The translations under genes and the position numbers were made by a program. 64,000 nt of DNA from Blastopirellula sp. J2-11 (lineage in GTDB: Bacteria > Planctomycetota > Planctomycetia > Pirellulales > Pirellulaceae): NCBI RefSeq assembly GCF_024584705.1, contig NZ_CP097384.1, positions 6,262,001-6,326,000 on the forward strand, written 5' to 3'. The notes beneath the pieces were generated by a model. It did not search any database. It was not told the DNA's origin and was given only the letters and a program-made list of their open reading frames with translations. Shown one piece after another: positions 29,130 through 39,299 of the stretch; the first letter of the stretch is position 1; each line of letters begins with the position of its first letter.

Positions 29130-31451
29130 ATGGCGAAAACAACTCGACGCGTGGCGATCAAAGCAATGACGGCAAGCGCCGCTTTGATCAGTCTTCAAAA
29201 TTCGGACGTCCACGCGCAGGAGGCCGCCGCAACCGACAAGTCGTCGTCGGTCAGTCGACTCGAAAATCGTCATGACCGCGTCTGGTTGGGCGAAGAGTAC
29301 TGGGCCAATCCGATGGAGGACTGGCGCATCGTCGACGGCGCCGCCGAATGCCAAACGACCGGCGGTGATCGCAACGTGCAGTTGCTGACTCATCAACTGA
29401 CCAACGCCCAGGGTGCATTGATGATGTCAGTGAAGCTGCGCCAGGTCGAAATCAACAAAGCCGATGGCGGCGCCGGCTTTCGGATCGGCGTACGTAGCGA
29501 CATCAACGAACATCGCAGTAACTGCTTCGCCAAAAATGGTATCGACGCCGGAGTCGCGGCCGGCGAGCTGATCCTGGGAAGCGCGCGAAAACCTCTCGGC
29601 AAGAAACTGGCTGACCAAGAGATCCTGCTGTCGCTCTCGGGTAAGCCCGGCGAGAAAGGGTACCAGCTGACCCTCACCGCAGCGACGCCCGATTCAGACC
29701 AGCCGCTCGCGACGCTCACCGAAACGGTTCCCGCCAATTCGGTTCTCGGCAACGTCGCCCTGGTCAATAACTTCAACAAGATGTCGGCCAACAAACGCGG
29801 CGCCCGGTATCGATTTTGGAATTGGGACGTCAGCGGCGACGCGCTGACCGAAACGGTCGAGAACAAGTTTGGCCCGATCTTGTGGTCGATGTACTCGCTG
29901 AGCGATTCGCGCTCGGATGAAGGCTTTGTCCTCAAATTGAGTGCGTTGACCGGACCGCTGGGTGAACAAGATAACCAGACCGTCGAACTGCTTGTGCAAA
30001 AGAACGATCAATGGACTTCGCTGGGGACGGCCGATCTGGACAAAGACGCTTGGGTTGCGACGTTCCGAATTCCGAACTGGGACGAAAAGGTCGCAACGCC
30101 GTTCAAGCTGGTCTATCGCGAAAGTCTTCGTGACGGCGGCGTCAGCGAGTCAGACTGGACCGGCACGGTGAAGGCCAATCCCGTGGGTCGCCCGCTGCGC
30201 GTCGGTGCGTTGACCTGCCAGAACGACTACGCGTTTCCCTACGAGCCGGTCTGCAACAACCTGTTGGCCCTCGATCCCGATATTCTCTACTTCTCGGGCG
30301 ATCAGCTTTACGAAAATCATGGCGGCTACGGGCTCATCCGTGATCCGGCCGACCCGGCGATCCTCAACTATCTGCGCAAGTACTATCAGCATGGCTGGTC
30401 GTTCCGAGAAGCGATGCGCGATCGCCCGACCCTCTGTCTGCCGGATGACCATGACGTCTTTCAAGGCAATATTTGGGGCGAAGGGGGAGCGCCGATGATC
30501 AAGGGCGATACTTCGTCGGCCGGCGGTTATCGCGAACCAGCGCGCATGGTCAACGTCGTCCACAAGACGAATACCGCTCATCACCCTGATCCGTTTGATC
30601 CAATTCCTTGCTTGCAGGACATCAGCGTTTACTACGGCGATGTTGTTTACGGCGACGTTAGCTTCGCCGTGGTCGCCGATCGTCAGTGGAAGAGCGGGCC
30701 CGATCATGTTGACACCGGCGGCGGTCGCCCTGACCATGTGCCGGATCCTGATTTCGATACGTCGGTGCTCGACAAAGAAGGCCTCATCCTGCTGGGCGAG
30801 CGGCAAGAAGAGTTTTTGAAGCAATGGGTCGACGATTGGCGCGGGCATGGGCTCAAGGTCCTGCTGAGTCAAACCGTCTTTGCCGGCGTTGCGACGCACC
30901 ACGGAGGATACGACGGTTATCTAAAGGCTGATCTCGACTGCGGCAGTTGGCCGCAAACGGCTCGCAACCGGACTATCGATATCATCCGCAAAGGAATGCC
31001 GCTGCATATCAACGGCGATCAACATCTGACGACGCTGGTGCAATACGGCGTCGAGAAACAACGCGATAGTTGCTGGTCGTTTTGCACGCCGGCCATCGCC
31101 GTCGGTTATCCCCGCTGGTGGCGCCCTGACGAACTCGGGATGCCGCACCAGAACCGTCCGAAACATGGCCTGGCCGATACCGGCGAGTACATCGACGGCT
31201 TCGGCAACAAAGCGTACGTCTACGCCGTCGGCAATCCAGAGGTCGCCACAAAACGGAACCGTTACGAGCGCGCTCACCAAAAAGGAAGCGGCTTCGGCAT
31301 CGTCACCATCGACACCGCCGCGAAGACCTACAAGCTCGAGTCGTTCAAATTTCTGGTCGACGCGACCGACGGCAAAGCGTCGAACCAATTCCCTGGCTGG
31401 CCGATCACGATCCAGCAACAAGAAAACGGCGGACAAAACGTGATCGCGTAA
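29130..31451 (+). CDS. PhoD-like secreted phosphatase/metallophosphoesterase
   Basis: A 773-residue exported protein with a Tat-like N-terminus ([18 protein letters not shown]). About 300 residues of beta-sandwich (LamG- or Ig-like) precede the catalytic part. From about 350 the PhoD-type metal-binding motifs appear: [27 protein letters not shown], and near the end [13 protein letters not shown]. PhoD enzymes hydrolyse phosphate esters outside the cell using Ca and Fe; here the substrate is unknown. The N-terminal beta domain is longer than in classical PhoD. It is a single gene with a repeat-rich spacer downstream. Confidence 0.82.
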   Translation: MAKTTRRVAIKAMTASAALISLQNSDVHAQEAAATDKSSSVSRLENRHDRVWLGEEYWANPMEDWRIVDGAAECQTTGGDRNVQLLTHQLTNAQGALMMSVKLRQVEINKADGGAGFRIGVRSDINEHRSNCFAKNGIDAGVAAGELILGSARKPLGKKLADQEILLSLSGKPGEKGYQLTLTAATPDSDQPLATLTETVPANSVLGNVALVNNFNKMSANKRGARYRFWNWDVSGDALTETVENKFGPILWSMYSLSDSRSDEGFVLKLSALTGPLGEQDNQTVELLVQKNDQWTSLGTADLDKDAWVATFRIPNWDEKVATPFKLVYRESLRDGGVSESDWTGTVKANPVGRPLRVGALTCQNDYAFPYEPVCNNLLALDPDILYFSGDQLYENHGGYGLIRDPADPAILNYLRKYYQHGWSFREAMRDRPTLCLPDDHDVFQGNIWGEGGAPMIKGDTSSAGGYREPARMVNVVHKTNTAHHPDPFDPIPCLQDISVYYGDVVYGDVSFAVVADRQWKSGPDHVDTGGGRPDHVPDPDFDTSVLDKEGLILLGERQEEFLKQWVDDWRGHGLKVLLSQTVFAGVATHHGGYDGYLKADLDCGSWPQTARNRTIDIIRKGMPLHINGDQHLTTLVQYGVEKQRDSCWSFCTPAIAVGYPRWWRPDELGMPHQNRPKHGLADTGEYIDGFGNKAYVYAVGNPEVATKRNRYERAHQKGSGFGIVTIDTAAKTYKLESFKFLVDATDGKASNQFPGWPITIQQQENGGQNVIA

Positions 31452-32124
31452 CTCCCGCCGCGTCGGCAGCGCTCGCGTCTTCATCCCTATCCGAAGCGCG
31501 AGTGACGACGGCAATGCGTCCGCAAGCAAAAAAGGTAGGACCGGACCGCTGCGCAAATTTTCTATCCGATTACCCAGTCTTCCCAGGAGGAAGTTTGGGT
31601 GATTTAGGAATCGAATCTGCCCCCCAAGATCACCCAGCGAACCCACAAGCAGGGCCAGATCTACGGACCGGACCGCTGGACAAATTTTCTATTAGGCTAC
31701 CCAGTCTGCCTGTGCGGCAATTTGGGTAATTTGCAAAGTTCTTCGAGGTCCCGAATAGGACCGAAACGTCGGACCGGACCACTGCGCGTTTTTCTATCAA
31801 ACTACCCAGTCTGCCTGGATGGAAATTTGGGCCGCTTAGAGGGTCGCACCGAAGTCATCACCGGACCGGACCGCCGAATTGGTACCCGAGATTAGAATGC
31901 GGTCTTGCTGTCCCATTGGTCTTGGTGACGCCGTGGTCCGCGTGAGATCTTGCCTCCGAATTGTCAAAGAACCCCGTCGGCGACCAGCATGCCGCCTGAA
32001 TGCTCTTTCCCGAGCGAGAGATGCTTTTGCAGTGTCACGATTCCCTGCGCCAAGCGAATCGACCACGAATCCGTGTGCAATGTCAAGGGACAACCTAGCG
32101 TGTGATCTCGACCGAAATAAGAAG
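31452..32124. other. Intergenic region carrying a repeat cluster
   Basis: No gene is supported. It holds three copies of an element of about 70 bases and a fourth partial copy (separate entry). The minus-strand frames here do not look like coding sequence. Confidence 0.5.
31538..31885. repeat. Three and a half copies of an intergenic element
   Basis: Copies start at 31538, 31665 and 31771, each about 65-70 bases. They open with GGACCGGACCGCTGCG or close variants, then an AATTTTCTAT-like stretch, then CTACCCAGTCTGCCTG, and end with ATTTGGGTAATTT-like sequence. ACCCA and TGGGT can pair within each copy. A fourth partial copy (head only) begins at 31865. Spacing is irregular (127, then 106 bases), so this is a cluster of dispersed elements rather than a strict tandem array. 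The head resembles the end of the array at 61461-61480. Confidence 0.8.
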
Positions 32125-32784
32125 TCACGCCATGTAGGCGGTCGGATCGCTCAGCCCATGTTTGGCGAACGCTTCTTTTCGTTCGACGCAGGCGCCGCAT
32201 TTGCCGCAGTGCTCTTCGAGCCCTTTGTAGCAGGTCCAGGTCCGTTCGTACGGGACGCCTAGTTGGGCTCCGCGCTGGGCGATGTCTCCTTTGTCGATGT
32301 CGACGAAGGGGCGCCAGAGTTCGACGGCGCTCCAGTCGCACAGCTTGGCCGCCTGGTCCATCGCGGCGGCGAACTCCGGCCGGCAGTCGGGATAGATTGC
32401 GTGGTCGCCGCTATGAGCGCCATAGGCGACGGCGACACATTCTTGGCTGATCGCCCAGGCGATCGAGACTGACAGCAAGATCATGTTGCGGTTAGGCACC
32501 ACCGTCAGCTTCATGTTCTCTTCGGCGTAGTGCCCTTCGGGGATCTCGATCTCGCGGCCGCTTAGGCTGTTAGCTCCAAACAACGGATTGATCGCCGAGA
32601 GATCGGCGACAATATGCGGCACGCTGACCTGCTCACAAAGCTGACGCGCATAGTCAAGCTCTTTCACATGTCGCTGACCATAGTTGATCGAGATGCCGCG
32701 CACATCGTGCCCGGCGTCGATCAGGTGATAGAGCAACGTGGCGGAGTCCATACCTCCGGAAACGACGGCGACGACTTTGGGCAT
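32125..32784 (-). CDS. queC: 7-cyano-7-deazaguanine synthase
   Basis: A 219-residue QueC, which turns 7-carboxy-7-deazaguanine into preQ0 using ATP and ammonia in queuosine synthesis. The PP-loop motif SGGMDSATLLYHL is at residues 9-21, and the zinc-binding Cys cluster (CYKGLEEHCGKCGACVERKE) is near the C-terminus. It has the normal family length. No other queuosine gene lies next to it. Confidence 0.96.
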   Translation of the reverse strand: MPKVVAVVSGGMDSATLLYHLIDAGHDVRGISINYGQRHVKELDYARQLCEQVSVPHIVADLSAINPLFGANSLSGREIEIPEGHYAEENMKLTVVPNRNMILLSVSIAWAISQECVAVAYGAHSGDHAIYPDCRPEFAAAMDQAAKLCDWSAVELWRPFVDIDKGDIAQRGAQLGVPYERTWTCYKGLEEHCGKCGACVERKEAFAKHGLSDPTAYMA

Positions 32785-33103
32785 GGGGAAGACTTCGAGT
32801 GCAATCCGGAAAACGGGAGAGGAACGCTCTCGCGCAGTATACTACAATACCGCGAGTCGCCTAAAGAGATGCAAAGAACCTGGGAGTCGAACGTAACGGC
32901 AATGGATCTTGCCGAGCGAAGCGAGCGGCGAATTTTTTGGCGTCCGTCAGAATGTAGCGGCGCCAAATGAAGTTTCCTGGTCCGCATAGCGACCCCTACG
33001 ATTTCGTGGACGCTCACCAAAAAACGCGGCCGTCCAACAGGACGACCGCGTTTTGTATCTTCTGCGCAGCTCAAGCGGTCGTTCAACCGCTCCAGCGAGG
33101 CGA
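32785..33103. other. Intergenic region between queC and ilvC
   Basis: It holds the queC promoter region (a TATACT-like -10 at about 32836 on the minus strand; no confident -35) and the ilvC terminator. Nothing else was found. Confidence 0.4.
33019..33054 (-). terminator. Terminator of ilvC
   Basis: A 15-bp stem with one mismatch (33021-33035 with 33040-33054) and a 4-base loop. Read on the minus strand it ends in six T. It lies about 50 bp after the ilvC stop. Confidence 0.85.
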
Positions 33104-34108
33104 TTAAACTTCTTTCGAATCGATCCAGGTCATCAGCTTGCGAAGGCGCTTGCCGACTTGCTCGACCTGGTGATCGCGTTCGCGGCGGCGGATCGCTTTG
33201 AAGCGGGGAGCGCCGGCTTTGTTTTCCAGGATCCAATCGCGGGCGAAGGTGCCGTCTTGGATTTCGGTCAGGACGCGCTTCATTTCGGCCTTGGTTTCGG
33301 CGGTGATGATCCGCGGACCGGTCGAATAGTCGCCGAACTCGGCGGTGTTCGAGATGCTGTACCGCATGTAGTTCAGACCGCCCTGATAGAGCAGATCGAC
33401 GATCAGCTTCAGCTCGTGCATGCACTCAAAGTAGGCCATCTCTTCTTGGTAGCCTGCTTCGACTAGCGTTTCAAAACCGGCTTTGACCAGCTCGCTGACG
33501 CCGCCGCACAGCACGACCTGTTCGCCGAACAAGTCGGTTTCGGTCTCTTCAGCGAAGGTGGTTTCGATGACGCCGCCGCGGGTGCCGCCGATCCCCTTGG
33601 CGTAGGCCAGGCCGATCTTGCGGGTTTCTTCGCTAGCGCCTTCGCCCAGCGCGATCAGCGACGGAACGCCGCCGCCGGCGACATATTCGCTACGAACCAA
33701 GTGGCCCGGACCTTTCGGCGCAACCAGCAGCGAGTCGATGCCCTGGGGCGGTTCGATCTGGCCGAAGTGGATGTTGAAGCCGTGCGAGCACATCAGCACG
33801 TCGCCCGGTTTCAGGTTGTCGCGGATGTGGGCTTTGTAGATGTCGCCTTGGACTTCGTCGGGGAGCAGAATGTTGATGACCTGGGCCTTCTTGCAGGCCT
33901 CTTCGATCGACATCGGCTCGAAGCCGTGCTCTTTGGCCAGATCGTAGTTGGCGCTGCCAGGACGCTGCCCGATTACGACATTGCAGCCGCTATCGCGCAG
34001 GTTCTGAGCTTGGGCGTGTCCTTGCGACCCATAACCCAAAATAGCGATCGTCTTATCCTTCAAGACGGAAAGGTCGGCATCATTGTCGTAGTAAATCTTG
34101 GCGGGCAT
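33104..34108 (-). CDS. ilvC: Ketol-acid reductoisomerase
   Basis: A 334-residue class I KARI, which makes the dihydroxy acid precursors of valine, leucine and isoleucine. The NADPH motif [19 protein letters not shown] is at about 21-39 and the SHGFNIHFG motif follows; acidic Mg ligands lie in the C-terminal helical domain ([18 protein letters not shown]-like region). ATG 34108 has AGGA 9 bases upstream; an in-frame start 30 codons earlier is less likely. It lies 131 bp after ilvN on the same strand, so the two probably form a branched-chain amino acid unit. The partner ilvB is not in the window. Confidence 0.95.
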   Translation of the reverse strand: MPAKIYYDNDADLSVLKDKTIAILGYGSQGHAQAQNLRDSGCNVVIGQRPGSANYDLAKEHGFEPMSIEEACKKAQVINILLPDEVQGDIYKAHIRDNLKPGDVLMCSHGFNIHFGQIEPPQGIDSLLVAPKGPGHLVRSEYVAGGGVPSLIALGEGASEETRKIGLAYAKGIGGTRGGVIETTFAEETETDLFGEQVVLCGGVSELVKAGFETLVEAGYQEEMAYFECMHELKLIVDLLYQGGLNYMRYSISNTAEFGDYSTGPRIITAETKAEMKRVLTEIQDGTFARDWILENKAGAPRFKAIRRRERDHQVEQVGKRLRKLMTWIDSKEV

Positions 34109-34239
34109 TGAAAAATTCCTGTAACGCAACAAAACGGGTATACGGAAAGCAGAGCGACCCCAGGCCGGAACCCTGCGAGCATGCAAAAGAACAGCCAAGA
34201 CGCGCGGTGCGTCTCGACAAATGGTTTATTCGATGGGCT

Positions 34240-34728
34240 TTATTCGATGGTGCAACCGCTACGGACAATCGCGATTCGGCCGGTGCGAACCAGTTCGATA
34301 ATTCCGAACGGTCGTACGCTTTCGATAAACGCGATGATCTTGTTTTCGGTCCCTGACATTTCGACCACGACTTCTTCGGCGCCGACGTCGACAATGCGAC
34401 CGCGGAAGATGTCGGCCAACTCGCGAACTTCACTTCGCTTGCCGCCGGCGGTCGAAACCTTGATCAACATCAAGTCGCGTTCGACAAAGTCTTGCGAGCT
34501 GACGTCCAGCACGCGAACGACCGTGACGATCTTTTCGAGCTGCTTGCGTACCTGCTCGAGCACCTGATCATCGCCTACGACTACAAAGGTCATCCGCGAC
34601 AGGTTGGGTACGTCGGTTTCCCCTACCGCCAGCGAATCGATATTGTAGCCACGCGAAGCCAGCATCCCCGAGATGTGCGCAAGCACCCCGGGCACGTTCT
34701 GGACGACCGCCGAAAGGACGTGTCGCAT
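34240..34728 (-). CDS. ilvN: Acetolactate synthase small (regulatory) subunit
   Basis: A 162-residue ACT-domain protein. The N-terminal ACT domain (LSAVVQNVPGVLAHISGMLA, then GYNIDSLAVGETDVPNLSRM) is typical. It binds valine and gives feedback inhibition of the large subunit. The C-terminal part (DLMLIKVSTAGGKRSEVREL) also matches the family. Its own promoter lies at 34762-34790. The catalytic ilvB gene must lie elsewhere. It is followed by ilvC. Confidence 0.93.
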   Translation of the reverse strand: MRHVLSAVVQNVPGVLAHISGMLASRGYNIDSLAVGETDVPNLSRMTFVVVGDDQVLEQVRKQLEKIVTVVRVLDVSSQDFVERDLMLIKVSTAGGKRSEVRELADIFRGRIVDVGAEEVVVEMSGTENKIIAFIESVRPFGIIELVRTGRIAIVRSGCTIE

Positions 34729-34761
34729 CAGTTTCTCCCAGTAGAGTCAGAATAAACCCGC

Positions 34762-34790
34762 ATGATAGCTGCCGCTGTAAGCGGGAACAA
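34762..34790 (-). promoter_or_regulatory. Sigma-70 promoter of ilvN-ilvC
   Basis: On the minus strand TTGTTC (34785-34790) and TATCAT (34762-34767) are separated by 17 bases. The start site would be near 34755, giving a leader of about 27 bases. No peptide leader or attenuator is visible. Confidence 0.6.
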
Positions 34791-34917
34791 GTAGACGAGA
34801 CCCCCAAAAGCCCCCTAGGTTCACCTAAGAACGCAGGAACTTCACGCGGACGTAAAGTTAGATTTCAGGGGGATTTAAGGTTGAAGAAGACCGCCTTCGT
34901 AAAGGAATACCGTCACT

Positions 34918-34946
34918 TTGCGTCACCGCTAAAGAGGGGGTATGAT
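34918..34946 (+). promoter_or_regulatory. Sigma-70 promoter of the HipA-like gene
   Basis: TTGCGT (34918-34923) and TATGAT (34941-34946) with a 17-base spacer ending in GGGGG. An almost identical promoter is at 40172-40200. It rules out starts upstream of about 34953 for the kinase gene. Confidence 0.65.
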
Positions 34947-35003
34947 CAGACGATCCGAATGCAGCGTGACCAAAGGTGTTCAGAACATCACGTAAAGTAT
35001 TTG

Positions 35004-35855
35004 ATGATGAGCCAACGATGGCAGCCAACGGAAATTCGCCGATTTATACGTGGTTTCTCAAGTAGCGCACGAACCGCGCTAGTGGACACCGATTCAGGTC
35101 GCGGATACCTGAAAGCAATGGGAGGGCCCGAGGGACCGCATACCTTAGCAGCTGAAGTAGTTGCTACACAGTTGGCGGCTTGGTTTAAGTTGCCGGTTTT
35201 TGATTGGGCAATCGTCCGTGTCGACGAGTTTACGGAAATACCATTTTTCAATCCCAGTGGGGAATTTGAAAGAAATGCGGAACAAGGTCCGGCATATATC
35301 ACTCAAGAAGAATCTGGAGCGCCCTGGAACGGTGGTGAACGCCAACTGAAGATGCTGATGAATCCGGAGGCAATTTCCCGATTGGTAGTATTTGATACCT
35401 GGGTTTTGAATTGCGACCGTTATTCCGAAAGACTGGACTCTGTCGTTCCACAGACAAGAATAAATAGAGACAATGTGTTCCTCAGTGGAGAAGCTCCAAA
35501 GGGGGAGTATTTATTGAAGGCGATGGACCATACGCACTGTTTCTCGTGTGGGCGTGAGTGGACGACAAAGCTGTCGCATCTGGACAGAATTCGAGTTCAG
35601 CGATCGTTCGGACTGTTCCCTGAGTTTCGTAAGTACTTACGAATAGATGCTGTCGCAGATGCCGCAGCGGATCTAAAATTGATTCATGAGCCGACAGTTC
35701 GTGAGTTTGTAAGCGTTATCCCCGTAGAGTGGGAAGTCTCAAGACAAGTAGCGGATGCTCTGATTGATCTGATTGTCAGACGTGCGGGCTATGTGGCGGA
35801 TAATGCAAAGCGCATTATCTGGCCGCAAGGGCAACTGTTTGACGAAGATTTGTAA
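35004..35855 (+). CDS. HipA-like kinase domain protein
   Basis: About 283 residues of a HipA-like (HipA_2 type) protein. The ATP-handling N-lobe looks like DSGRGYLKAMGGPEGPHTLA, with a following helix AAEVVATQLAAWFKLPVFDW. The catalytic region reads VVFDTWVLNCDRYSERLDS, with the expected Asn and Asp, and a later metal-binding Asp/His site (LLKAMDHTHCFSCG). The start is uncertain: the promoter at 34918-34946 excludes the upstream TTG, and ATG 34959, 35004 or 35007 remain; none has a strong ribosome binding site. A DUF3037 gene follows 15 bp later. Compared with its neighbours this pair is AT-rich, which suggests transfer. Confidence 0.75.
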   Translation: MMSQRWQPTEIRRFIRGFSSSARTALVDTDSGRGYLKAMGGPEGPHTLAAEVVATQLAAWFKLPVFDWAIVRVDEFTEIPFFNPSGEFERNAEQGPAYITQEESGAPWNGGERQLKMLMNPEAISRLVVFDTWVLNCDRYSERLDSVVPQTRINRDNVFLSGEAPKGEYLLKAMDHTHCFSCGREWTTKLSHLDRIRVQRSFGLFPEFRKYLRIDAVADAAADLKLIHEPTVREFVSVIPVEWEVSRQVADALIDLIVRRAGYVADNAKRIIWPQGQLFDEDL

Positions 35856-35870
35856 AGGAGCTGAGAGAAA

Positions 35871-36689
35871 ATGACCACCGAAAAAGGCTATTACAGCGTT
35901 ATTCAGTACTGTCCCGATCTTGGTCGTTTTGAAGCGGCCAATGTAGGCGTTTTGTTGTTTTGTCCGCAAAGCGGATTTCTTCAAGCATTGACATCAAAAA
36001 GCAATCGCCGCATCAAGAAATTTTTTGGAAAGATCGGTCACGACTGGAAACGAATCGATGCGATCAAAAAGTCGCTCGAAGAATCCTTGGCGAACGGCTC
36101 GTCCAAAATCGATTCGCTAGAGGCGCTGCAAAAGTTCATCGCGACGCGTGCAAATGCTATCCAGCTGTCCGATCCAAAACCAATTCGTGTTACGAATGCG
36201 GCGGACGACCTGCAAGCCTTATACAATGAACTTGTCGGAGAAACTCCCGGGCCTGCGAAACGAGAGAATCTCACGAAGCAGTTAGATCGAAGATTTCTCG
36301 ACGCTGGAATCGGCGATCGGATCGTTCATGAGATGAAAGTGGAAGTTCCCATTCTGGAAAAAGAGATCGAAATTCCCTTCGGGTTCCAAAATGGTCGCTT
36401 CAATTTAATCACGCCGGCGCGCTTTCAAGGCGCGACGCCAGACGCATTGTTGAGCACCGCATTCAAATGGGCTGTCGAGGGTCGATCGATTTATAACTAT
36501 AAAGACCCTGCCCGCGGGCATCAAAAACTTGTTGTCGTAGGACAGTTTCTCGAGGGAGATAAAGAGTCTTCTGCAGCAGTACGTCGCGTTCTTCAAGCAA
36601 ACGATGTCAAACTCTATTCGACGGAAGAATTACCGGAGCTTATCGACGAAATTCGACGGACCGGCAAGATAATGCACGTCGAAAACTGA
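35871..36689 (+). CDS. DUF3037 family protein
   Basis: A 272-residue protein. The DUF3037 signature is at the N-terminus (GYYSVIQYCPDLGRFEAANV, then GVLLFCPQSGFL). The middle is Lys-rich and helical (NRRIKKFFGKIGHDWKRIDA). AAGGAG lies 11 bases before the ATG. DUF3037 genes are often found next to HipA-like genes, which is the case here, with the pair 15 bp apart and surely one transcript. A toxin-antitoxin or defence-like role is possible but unproven; no DNA-binding domain is obvious. Confidence 0.78.
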   Translation: MTTEKGYYSVIQYCPDLGRFEAANVGVLLFCPQSGFLQALTSKSNRRIKKFFGKIGHDWKRIDAIKKSLEESLANGSSKIDSLEALQKFIATRANAIQLSDPKPIRVTNAADDLQALYNELVGETPGPAKRENLTKQLDRRFLDAGIGDRIVHEMKVEVPILEKEIEIPFGFQNGRFNLITPARFQGATPDALLSTAFKWAVEGRSIYNYKDPARGHQKLVVVGQFLEGDKESSAAVRRVLQANDVKLYSTEELPELIDEIRRTGKIMHVEN

Positions 36690-36704
36690 CTTGAAATACG
36701 ATAT

Positions 36705-39266
36705 CTAACTCTGATCTTCTTCCTGCTTTTCCGCCCCCGGCCGATGGCGCCCGATCAATCGCGTCACGTCGGCCAATACTTGCGGCAGCGCCCAACCTCC
36801 TGGCGACGCCAGATAGCGGGGAGCCCAGATCGGTTTGAACTTGGATTTGTAGGCCCGCAGGCCTTCAAAGCTGTAGAAATGGTCGCCGTGGCGATAGACC
36901 AGGCCGGCCACTTTGTTCCAGAGCGGCGCCAGATGGCGATCCTCGATCCCAGACAGCGGCGCCATGCCAAAGTTGAACCATTCGAATCCCTCCTCCTTCG
37001 CCCAGAGCAGCAGTTCGATGAACAAAAAGTCCATCAGACCGGGGATCGAAGAGTCGTACCGCATCAGGTCAATCGACGCTTCTTCTTTGGGTTGATTCGC
37101 CAAGATGTTGGCGAACGCGACGATGTTCTCTTCGTTTCGAATCACGGCGATGTCAAAATGGCTCAAATAGGCCTCGTCAAAGTAAGCCAGCGAAAACCCT
37201 TTTTCGACCGCATGTTTCTCGGCGAGCCAGCCGTCCGAGATCTCGCGGAGTCGCGGCATCAGTTCGGTCGCTTGTCCATGCGGAATGATTTCAAACGTGT
37301 AGCCTGACTTTTGCAGCTTGTTGCGTGTGGAGCGCAGATTTTTGTAGTGACTGCCGGCGATCGAATAGTCGCGAACCGGCACGCGACCATCTTCCCCCAG
37401 TTTCAACAACGTCAAACCTTGATCGAGATAGATCGAAAGATTCTCCGGCGCAACCTGGTAGAAGACAGGCCAACCGTCGTAGTGATCGCACAGCTCTCGA
37501 TATTTCCAGATCAACTCTGGCCACTGCTGGACCGGACCAACGGGATCTCCCATCGCGATCCACGATCGTTTTTCGACCGCGTACATGAGGAACGCGCTGC
37601 GATCCTCGCTAAACAAGAAGCGTTTGTCCCCCAGCAGCGCCAGAGTCGACGTGACGCGCGGCGCTTGGGCGACGATCGCTTGGACCGCTTGCATCTCTTC
37701 GGCTGTCGGCGGCTGCGTACGCGGACCTGGCGCACGAGAGAGGAGTCTCCAGACGGTAAAGATCAATAGCACCGCCGCGATGCCGACGCTGGCGCGAAGA
37801 AAGCGGGGAGCATCGCCGTGAAAGGCGAAATCCCACCACAGGTCGTTCTGATAGTCGACATGACGATAACTGAAAAAACCGAGCCAGAGAGCGCTGAGAA
37901 GCGCCAGCGCCAGCATGCCGATCCAGCCCGGCGTGAACCGCTCCTGCACCAGCGAGCCCTTGCGATAGAAGCGGCCGCGGCTCGCCAGCAACGCGGCCAG
38001 CACCAGCGACAACAAGATCGCCGCTTCGTAGTCAAACCCCTTGAGCAGCGAAGTGACGACGCCGGCTGCCAGCAAGAGAGTCGCGGCCCACCAGGCCGAG
38101 TCAAGTTTCAGCTGCAGTCCCCGCGCCGTCAGCAACAGCGCAGCGCCGGCGACGCTGCCCAAAAAGTGAGACGCTTCTAAAAACGGCAGCGGCAGATAAT
38201 GCTTCAGCTCGGTAATGCGCGCTCCCACGACCGGCGTATTGCCCGCGAGCAGCAGGACCACGCCAGCCAAAAATGCGGCGAACGCAAGCAGGGTCGGCAA
38301 CACGGCGGCGGCGATTCGCACCGCTTGCATCGCCATCGGATCGACATGCTGGCGATGGACGCGATACTCTTGGGCGCCCAACAAAACGATCGCCGCGAAC
38401 AACGGCAGCAAATAATAAATCACGCGAAAAACTAGCAGCGCCGCAACCACATCATCTTTGGCGGTCGACTCGGTCAACGTGAGGATCACCAGTTCAAACA
38501 CGCCGATCCCGCCTGGCACGTGCGTCAACACGACGGCGATCGACGCCAACAAAAAGACCCCCAAAAACTGCGGATAACTCATTCCGATATCAGACGGCAA
38601 CAGCACGAATAAGCAGCCGGCCGCGATGACAATATCGGCCACCGCAACGCCCAGTTGCGCCGCTGCGATCTCTGGCCCCGGCAAGCGAATCTCTTGTCCT
38701 GCGACGTGAAAAGGCTTTTTCCAAAAGTAGGTCATCAGCATGTAGCTGGCCGCGATCACCAGCAACACCCAGCCGAAGCCATCGACCGTTTTGAACGGCA
38801 GATGCAGGTCGGGTGGAATCTGGAACGGATCGAAGACGAACGCGAGCCCTCCCGCCGCGAACACGCCGATCCAAAACGTGCCGCCGAGCATCAGCGTTAA
38901 CTGCAAAATTTCGACCGACGAGAGCCCTAGCACCGAATAAGAGCGATAACGAACCGGCGCCCCTCCTAATGTCGCGCCAAAGTTATAGCTCGCGGCGAAC
39001 CCCGTAAACGATGCAAAAGCGACCCGCGGCAGCGACAACCGCCGGCCGATCGCTTTCAGCGCCAACAGATCGTAACCGATCAGAACGACATAGTTGAGAA
39101 TCATCAGCGCCGCGCACAGCGCAATCTTCAGCGGCGGCATTGCGCTCAAGCTTTGCCGAACGTCGCGCCAATGGTAGTTTCGCAGCTCATGCCCCAACAG
39201 CCAGGCGGCGCCGCAAAATATCAAAACCGCCGCAAACGGCGTCAATCGTGAAAGCAGCCGTTTCAT
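36705..39266 (-). CDS. mprF: Phosphatidylglycerol lysyltransferase-type flippase/synthase
   Basis: An 853-residue MprF-like protein with two parts. The first 500 residues have about 12-14 membrane helices (flippase part, including YNFGATLGGAPVRYRSYSV and VVLTHVPGGIGVFELVILTL). The C-terminal soluble domain (LPG_synthase_C, about 540-835) carries FAFHGDAPRFLRASV, GDKRFLFSEDRSAFLMYAV, AMGDPVGP and FEWFNFGMAPLSG. MprF attaches an amino acid to phosphatidylglycerol and flips it, which lowers the negative charge of the membrane. ATG 39266 was chosen over a GTG 8 codons upstream. The amino acid used cannot be told from sequence. Confidence 0.9.
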   Translation of the reverse strand: MKRLLSRLTPFAAVLIFCGAAWLLGHELRNYHWRDVRQSLSAMPPLKIALCAALMILNYVVLIGYDLLALKAIGRRLSLPRVAFASFTGFAASYNFGATLGGAPVRYRSYSVLGLSSVEILQLTLMLGGTFWIGVFAAGGLAFVFDPFQIPPDLHLPFKTVDGFGWVLLVIAASYMLMTYFWKKPFHVAGQEIRLPGPEIAAAQLGVAVADIVIAAGCLFVLLPSDIGMSYPQFLGVFLLASIAVVLTHVPGGIGVFELVILTLTESTAKDDVVAALLVFRVIYYLLPLFAAIVLLGAQEYRVHRQHVDPMAMQAVRIAAAVLPTLLAFAAFLAGVVLLLAGNTPVVGARITELKHYLPLPFLEASHFLGSVAGAALLLTARGLQLKLDSAWWAATLLLAAGVVTSLLKGFDYEAAILLSLVLAALLASRGRFYRKGSLVQERFTPGWIGMLALALLSALWLGFFSYRHVDYQNDLWWDFAFHGDAPRFLRASVGIAAVLLIFTVWRLLSRAPGPRTQPPTAEEMQAVQAIVAQAPRVTSTLALLGDKRFLFSEDRSAFLMYAVEKRSWIAMGDPVGPVQQWPELIWKYRELCDHYDGWPVFYQVAPENLSIYLDQGLTLLKLGEDGRVPVRDYSIAGSHYKNLRSTRNKLQKSGYTFEIIPHGQATELMPRLREISDGWLAEKHAVEKGFSLAYFDEAYLSHFDIAVIRNEENIVAFANILANQPKEEASIDLMRYDSSIPGLMDFLFIELLLWAKEEGFEWFNFGMAPLSGIEDRHLAPLWNKVAGLVYRHGDHFYSFEGLRAYKSKFKPIWAPRYLASPGGWALPQVLADVTRLIGRHRPGAEKQEEDQS

Positions 39267-39299
39267 TCCCGTTGTTCCCACTTTCGGCACGACGTGTCG

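Noticed and set aside
34881-34958. TTG 34881 as the start of the HipA-like protein.
   Set aside because: A good promoter at 34918-34946 lies inside that extension, so the transcript would begin after it.
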